Assembly: GCA_030841195.1 (NCBI GenBank)
Contig: JAVEDA010000131.1
Location: 1-9,821 of the forward strand
Length of the DNA: 9,821 nucleotides
Reading direction: 5' to 3'
DNA from: Actinomycetota bacterium
Lineage (GTDB): Bacteria; Actinomycetota; Actinomycetes; JACCUZ01
Under the pieces are notes generated by a model, which searched no databases, was not told the DNA's origin, and saw nothing but the letters and a program-made list of their open reading frames with translations. Of the stretch, positions 6,545-9,821 are shown piece after piece (positions within the stretch are counted from its first letter, which is position 1; the number at the start of each line of letters is the position of its first letter). Position numbers and translations under genes: made by a program.

Positions 6545-8227
6545 CTACTCCACCCCGATGAGCAGCGGGTAGCGCGGCTGGCCCCCGTCGTACTGCACGG
6601 TGTCGACCTCGGGACGTCCCTGCCGGGCGTGCGCGGCGACCGCCTCCGCGAGCCCGGGCTCGGCGTCGGCCCCGGTCAGCAGCGTGACGAGCTCGCCGCC
6701 GGAGCCGAGCATCCGGTCCAGCACGGTTCGCGCGACGGTCACCAGGTCGTCGCCGATCACCGCGAAGTCGCCGTCCACGATCCCCAGCACGTCGCCCGGC
6801 CGGCACACGCCGGCCATGGTCACGGCCTCGCGCGCCGCGATCGTCACGCCGCCGTGCCGGCAGTGCCCGGCCGCGGCGGTCATGGCTACCACATCGTCCT
6901 CGAACCGGCGCTCGAGGTCGTGGACCGCGAGCGCGGCCAGGGCCTGCACGCTGGCCCGGGTCGGGATGACCGCGACCCGCAGCCCCTCGTCGCGCGCCTT
7001 GGCCGCGGCCGCCTCCGCGACCGCGAGGCTGTCGGCGTCGTTGGGCAGCACCACGATGTCCCGGGCCCGCGACGCGCGCAGCCCGGTCAACAGCTCGGCG
7101 GTGGACGCGCGGCGGCCGGGACCGCCGCGGACGACCGTGGCGCCAGCCGTCTCGAACAGCGCGGCCAGCCCCTCGCCGGCCACCACCGACACGACCCCCC
7201 TGCTGTCCGCGGGCAGCTCCCCCGCCAGCTCGCGGGCCGCGTCCCGGAAGTGGGTGACCCGGATCCGGTGCGGGCGGCCCGCCTCGACTCCGGCCTCGAG
7301 CGCGGCGCCCACGTCGTCCACGTGCACGTGCACGTTCCAGGTCGGCTCACCCCCGACGACGACCAGCGAGTCACCGAGGGCGGCGAGCGCCTCCCGCAGC
7401 GTCGGCACCGCGTCGGCCGGCGCGTCGAGCAGGTACATCACCTCGTACGTCGGTCCGTGGCGGTCCGGGTCCTGCACGTCCAGGCCGCTGCGTGGCCAGT
7501 GGTGGGCCGGGTCGGCCAGCCGGTCCTTGGGCACCCGGACCTCGACCGGCTCTGCCTGGGCACCGGTCACGACCGAGGCCAGCGCGTCCAGCAGCACGCA
7601 GACCCCCCGGCCGCCGGCGTCGACGACACCGGCCCGCCGCAGCACCTCGAGCTGCTCGGGCGTCCGGGCCAGCGCGGCCCGGGCACCCGCGGCCGCCGCG
7701 GTGGCGACCGCTGCCAGTGCGTCGGCGTCGGTCCGGCCGGTCGCCGACGCGGCCGACTCGGCCGTCTCGGCCGCCACCCGGGCCACCGTGAGCATCGTCC
7801 CCTCGACGGGCTCGGCGACCGCGGCGTACGCCTCGCGCGCGCCTGCGGTCAGCGCGGTGGCGAGCTGGCCACCGTCCAGCGCGCCCTCGACGCCGTCCAG
7901 CCCGTCGGCGATGCCGCGCAGGAGCTGGGCCAGGATCACTCCGGAGTTCCCGCGCGCTCCCATCAAGGCGCCGTGCGCCAGGGCAGACACCAGCCGCTGG
8001 GGGGTCGGAGTCTCGGTGTCACCCCCGCGCAGCGAGCTCTGCGCGAGCGCCTCGACGGCCGCGGCCAGGGTCAGGTGCAGGTTGGTGCCGGTGTCGCCGT
8101 CGGGCACCGGGTAGACGTTGAGCTCGTCGATCTCGTCCCGGGCGTCGGCCAGGGCGTCCCGCGCGGCCGTGGCCCAGCGGGCGACGGACTCGCCGTCGAG
8201 CCGGCTCAGGACGGCACGGGTGCTCAC
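6545..8227 (-). CDS. DAK2 domain fatty acid kinase-like protein (FakA/YloV family)
   Basis: FakA is the ATP-binding subunit that phosphorylates fatty acids carried by FakB (DegV) proteins. The 560-residue protein has the FakA layout. The N-terminal DhaL-like nucleotide domain (about 8-200) shows ELNVYPVPDGDTGTN, with Asp43 and Asp45 as expected metal ligands, and ARGNSGVILAQLLRG. A VVDAGGRGVCVL segment follows. The middle domain has TYEVMYLL and NVHVHVDD, with histidines typical of the family's metal-binding region. The C-terminal domain ends GVTIAAREAV and DVLGIVDGDF. The open frame reaches 8449, but GTG 8227 fits the family N-terminus and has a -10-like motif seven bases upstream, implying a leaderless mRNA. 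It heads the operon with recG two bases after it. No fakB/degV gene is in the window. The mycobacterial counterpart is Rv2974c, whose substrate is not established to my knowledge. Confidence 0.88.
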   Translation of the reverse strand: MSTRAVLSRLDGESVARWATAARDALADARDEIDELNVYPVPDGDTGTNLHLTLAAAVEALAQSSLRGGDTETPTPQRLVSALAHGALMGARGNSGVILAQLLRGIADGLDGVEGALDGGQLATALTAGAREAYAAVAEPVEGTMLTVARVAAETAESAASATGRTDADALAAVATAAAAGARAALARTPEQLEVLRRAGVVDAGGRGVCVLLDALASVVTGAQAEPVEVRVPKDRLADPAHHWPRSGLDVQDPDRHGPTYEVMYLLDAPADAVPTLREALAALGDSLVVVGGEPTWNVHVHVDDVGAALEAGVEAGRPHRIRVTHFRDAARELAGELPADSRGVVSVVAGEGLAALFETAGATVVRGGPGRRASTAELLTGLRASRARDIVVLPNDADSLAVAEAAAAKARDEGLRVAVIPTRASVQALAALAVHDLERRFEDDVVAMTAAAGHCRHGGVTIAAREAVTMAGVCRPGDVLGIVDGDFAVIGDDLVTVARTVLDRMLGSGGELVTLLTGADAEPGLAEAVAAHARQGRPEVDTVQYDGGQPRYPLLIGVE

Positions 8228-8234
8228 GAGGGCG

Positions 8235-8240
8235 AATCTA
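8235..8240 (-). promoter_or_regulatory. -10 element for a leaderless fakA-like transcript
   Basis: TAGATT on the minus strand matches TAnnnT and ends seven bases before the first G of GTG 8227. There is no ribosome-binding site between them. The spacing would place transcription start at or within one base of the start codon, the standard arrangement of actinobacterial leaderless mRNAs. No good -35 is visible 16-19 bases upstream. Confidence 0.55.
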
Positions 8241-8273
8241 GCTGCCCGCAGCTTGCGGCCCGGGCTGGCTCGG

Positions 8274-8304
8274 TTGGCGCACCGGCGCGGCGTTCGGTTA
8301 CGCT
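8274..8304 (+). promoter_or_regulatory. Candidate rpmB promoter in the divergent gap
   Basis: TTGGCG at 8274-8279 and TACGCT at 8299-8304 (TAnnnT form) are separated by 19 bases. Transcription would start near 8311 and give a leader of about 110 bases before rpmB. The spacing is slightly long, so the -35 is less certain than the -10. The gap 8228-8420 otherwise holds only the oppositely directed fakA-like start signal. I see no Zur-type operator that I could defend. Confidence 0.42.
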
Positions 8305-8407
8305 GCTGCTCCCGGACGCTCACCCCGCCCCGGGCACCCAGACCCCGCGGCAGGCCATCCGGTCCCGCGTTGCCCGTCCAGCACGCTGCACGCTGCTGAA
8401 GTACCTG

Positions 8408-8412
8408 AGGAG
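8408..8412 (+). promoter_or_regulatory. Ribosome-binding site of rpmB
   Basis: AGGAG lies eight bases before GTG 8421. The strong site decides the start and explains the high expression expected of a ribosomal protein gene. Confidence 0.75.
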
Positions 8413-8420
8413 TTGTCACC

Positions 8421-8606
8421 GTGGCTGCGAACTGCGACGTCTGCGGCAAGGGGCCGGGCTTCGGTCACAGCATCTCGCACTCGCACCGGCGCACGAAGCG
8501 CCGCTGGAACCCCAACATCCAGACGGTGCGCGCGATGGTCGGCAAGACCCCGAAGCGCCTCAACGTCTGCACCTCCTGCATCAAGGCCGGCAAGGTCACC
8601 CGCTAG
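8421..8606 (+). CDS. rpmB: Ribosomal protein bL28, zinc-ribbon form
   Basis: This is a structural protein of the large ribosomal subunit. The 61-residue product has the family core SHSHRRTKRRWNPNIQTV and ends KAGKVTR. Four cysteines (Cys5, Cys8, Cys50, Cys53) form two CxxC pairs, so this is the zinc-binding (C+) form. GTG 8421 is supported by AGGAG at 8408-8412. It is the only plus-strand gene: it is divergent from the fakA-like operon and convergent with the glycosylase-like gene. It is followed 16 bases after its stop by a large palindrome that may act as terminator. rpmB next to the fakA-recG run is a widely conserved bacterial arrangement. Confidence 0.97.
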   Translation: MAANCDVCGKGPGFGHSISHSHRRTKRRWNPNIQTVRAMVGKTPKRLNVCTSCIKAGKVTR

Positions 8607-8622
8607 GCCCAGGCAGTCCCAC

Positions 8623-8682
8623 CAAGATCCCCACAACCGCATGATCAACCCCAGCGTTGATCATGCAACTTTGGGGATCTTG
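8623..8682. repeat. Palindrome 1 in the rpmB/glycosylase-like convergent gap
   Basis: Two nested perfect stems form one long hairpin. The outer stem is 11 bp (8623-8633 with 8672-8682), the inner 11 bp (8639-8649 with 8656-8666). A 5-by-5 internal mismatch separates them and the terminal loop has six bases. The inner arm GTTGATCATGC recurs in palindrome 2, so both belong to one repeat family. It begins 16 bases after the rpmB stop and may serve as a bidirectional terminator, though neither strand shows a T-run after it. Base composition (GATC, AT-rich core) is unlike the surrounding coding DNA, suggesting a dispersed extragenic element. Confidence 0.8.
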
Positions 8683-8718
8683 TGCGTTAGCCCAGGTCAC
8701 CGCCGCCCTTTCCGCCTG

Positions 8719-8760
8719 TTGATCATGCACTTTCGGGGCGTCCCGAAAGTGCATGATCAA
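8719..8760. repeat. Palindrome 2, perfect 19-bp inverted repeat with 4-base loop
   Basis: The arms TTGATCATGCACTTTCGGG (8719-8737) and its exact reverse complement (8742-8760) flank a GCGT loop. Two G-T pairs and two more C-G pairs could extend the stem. The left arm shares GTTGATCATGCA and the following CTTT/GGGG pattern with the right arm of palindrome 1, in direct orientation. The element encodes the last 12 residues and stop codon of the glycosylase-like gene. It could act as a terminator for that gene and for rpmB read-through. Confidence 0.88.
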
Positions 8761-9667
8761 TGGGGACAAGTGACGTGAGGACGTCGAGCGCGGCGACCAG
8801 CCGGGTGCGCAGGACGGCGCCGGACGCGGCGAAGCCGCGCTGGCGGCGGACGTACTCGGCCCGCCCTTCGGCGGTCTCCACCGGCACCGGCGGGTAGCCG
8901 AGCACGGCCAGGTCGTACGGCGAGGCCTGCATGTCGAGGGCCCGGATCTCGCGGGCGTGCGCGAAGCAGTCGGCCACCAGCTCGGCCGGCAGGAACGGGT
9001 CGAACGCGGCCGCCCACTTGTAGAGGTCCATGCCCGCGTGCAGGCAGCCCGGCTGCTCGAGCTCCGGCTGGCTGGCCCGGGTCGGGCGGAACGCGTTGCG
9101 CGGCGTCGCGGCCGGGGTGAAGAACCGGTAGGCGTCGATGTGGGTGCACCGCAGCGGGCCCTGCTCCACCACCGCGTCGGTGCCGGCGCTGCCGAGCCGC
9201 AGCGGAAGGCCTCGGTGGCGCACCTCGTCGGGGTCCAGGAGGTAGACCATGGCCCACTCGTGCAGACCGAAGCAGCCGTACGACGGCGGCCGGGACCCGG
9301 TTGCCGCCAGCAGCCGGCGCACGTCGCGCAGCCGGCCGGCCTGCCGGGCCAGCCGGTCCGGGTCCGCCTCGACACCGCCGGGCACCCGCCGGTAGGACTT
9401 CAGCTCGAGGTACGCCTCCGCCTCCGGTCCGGCGAGCACCACGCCGGCACCCGGGTGCCAGCGGCGCGGCTTGGCCGGCGACAGGTGGTAGTAGTCGAAC
9501 AGGAAGTCTTCGACCGGGTGCCTCTGTCCGGACCGTCGCCGGTCGAGGTGCGGCCTCACCCACGCGTCGACCCGCTGCTCGTGGGCCAGCGCGCGCGGCA
9601 GCCACTCCGCGGCCGAGAGCAGGGCGACGGTGGTCAGAACGACCGCCAGCCGCCCGGGCCGGCCCAC
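8723..9667 (-). CDS. Conserved actinobacterial protein annotated as 3-methyladenine DNA glycosylase
   Basis: I recognise this as a family found beside thiL in actinomycetes and usually labelled 3-methyladenine DNA glycosylase. I see no helix-hairpin-helix AlkA/Tag or AAG motif, so the label is weakly founded. From GTG 9667 it has 314 residues. Conserved blocks are HPVEDFLFDYY (50-60), RRWHPG (68-73), GCFGLHEWAMVY (131-142), LRLGSAGTDAVVE (156-168), CTHIDAYRFF (174-183), EQPGCLHAGMDLYKW (204-218) and LDMQASPYDL (244-253). Clustered His, Cys, Asp and Glu could form a metal or active site (inference). Family members start near a sequence like TTV, which here follows a CTG at 9637 overlapping the thiL stop; GTG 9667 is the only nearby normal start. 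The C-terminus after about residue 299 is encoded by palindrome 2 and is probably not ancestral. It is likely cotranscribed with thiL. Confidence 0.8.
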   Translation of the reverse strand: MGRPGRLAVVLTTVALLSAAEWLPRALAHEQRVDAWVRPHLDRRRSGQRHPVEDFLFDYYHLSPAKPRRWHPGAGVVLAGPEAEAYLELKSYRRVPGGVEADPDRLARQAGRLRDVRRLLAATGSRPPSYGCFGLHEWAMVYLLDPDEVRHRGLPLRLGSAGTDAVVEQGPLRCTHIDAYRFFTPAATPRNAFRPTRASQPELEQPGCLHAGMDLYKWAAAFDPFLPAELVADCFAHAREIRALDMQASPYDLAVLGYPPVPVETAEGRAEYVRRQRGFAASGAVLRTRLVAALDVLTSLVPIDHALSGRPESA

Positions 9668-9821
9668 GCGGCGCCGTCCACCAGCACTCCTTCGCCCGCC
9701 TCGACCCGTCCGACCACGCTCCACGCCATCGGCAGGTCCACGTCCGGCGGGAACGTCGCCGCGAGCGCGTGGTCGTCGCCGCCGGCCAGCAGCCACGCCA
9801 TGGGATCGGCGTTGAGGGCTC
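9634..9821 (-). CDS. thiL: Thiamine-monophosphate kinase, C-terminal part only
   Basis: ThiL phosphorylates thiamine monophosphate with ATP to give thiamine diphosphate, the last step of cofactor synthesis. Only the last 61 complete codons are visible; the gene continues past 9821. They read WLLAGGDDHALAATFPP, then a short variable stretch, WSVVGRVEAGEGVLVDG, and GPGGWRSF before TGA at 9636-9634. GGDDHAL corresponds to the family's late GGE/DD-Y/H-x-L motif, and the GRV plus GVLVDG ending is typical of ThiL. The call rests on this tail and on the expected neighbourhood beside rpmB. Its stop overlaps the start region of the next gene. Confidence 0.85.
   Translation of the reverse strand, partial: ALNADPMAWLLAGGDDHALAATFPPDVDLPMAWSVVGRVEAGEGVLVDGAAWAGPGGWRSF

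Noticed and set aside
5274..6572. 432-codon plus-strand frame opposite recG
   Set aside because: It is a shadow frame of recG, whose motifs are fully intact on the minus strand. There is no ribosome-binding site or family resemblance.
8311..8420. Possible regulatory leader structure or riboswitch upstream of rpmB
   Set aside because: I found only short GC-rich repeats such as CACGCTGCACGCTG and no recognisable riboswitch or Zur operator.
8228..8449. Upstream extension of the fakA-like frame across the divergent region into rpmB
   Set aside because: It would overlap the rpmB start on the other strand and adds no family sequence. The GTG at 8227 matches the family N-terminus.
6600..8644. Very long plus-strand open frames (504 and 671 codons) opposite the fakA-like gene
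   Set aside because: They mirror the codon structure of the real minus-strand gene in GC-rich DNA, show no recognisable domains and are rich in Arg, Gly, Pro and Ser. The longer one also runs through rpmB in the wrong frame.
8757..9605. 282-codon minus-strand frame overlapping the glycosylase-like gene
   Set aside because: It is a frame-shifted shadow without conserved motifs; the frame ending at 8723 carries all the family blocks.

Overview
The window is GC-rich DNA (very roughly 70 % by eye) from an actinomycete. The evidence is gene order and product: thiL, a so-called 3-methyladenine DNA glycosylase, rpmB, a FakA-like DAK2 protein, recG, rsmD, coaD, a SepIVA/DivIVA-like coiled-coil protein, YceD/DUF177, rpmF, rnc and mutM. 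The same neighbourhood is known from streptomycetes and, in pieces, from mycobacteria. GTG starts dominate and adjacent genes often overlap by GTGA. I cannot name the genus.

Layout, in the direction of transcription. All genes except rpmB are on the minus strand. At the right edge (8723-9821) lie the 3' end of thiL and a conserved protein commonly called 3-methyladenine DNA glycosylase. The only plus-strand gene, rpmB (8421-8606), converges on them. The convergent gap holds two palindromes built from one shared unit, and the second supplies the last codons and stop of the glycosylase-like gene. From 8227 down to 2732 runs a tight operon, fakA-like, recG, rsmD, coaD, sepIVA-like, divergent from rpmB. 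Its first gene looks leaderless. From about 2661 down runs a second unit, DUF177, rpmF, rnc, mutM, then the start of a lipoprotein gene cut by the window edge at position 1.

Most genes serve core functions: ribosome parts and maturation (L28, L32, YceD, RNase III, RsmD), DNA repair and replication-fork processing (MutM, RecG, perhaps the glycosylase-like protein), cofactors (CoaD for CoA, ThiL for thiamine diphosphate), envelope and division (SepIVA-like) and lipid handling (FakA-like). There is no sign of phage, insertion sequence, CRISPR, tRNA or rRNA.

I see no new multi-gene system. The features most worth a second look are the palindrome pair at 8623-8760, the unusual start of the glycosylase-like gene, the predicted leaderless start of the FakA-like gene, and two mutually exclusive hairpins at the sepIVA stop codon. 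No long stretch is empty: the largest gene-free gap (8228-8420, 193 bases) is the divergent promoter region.
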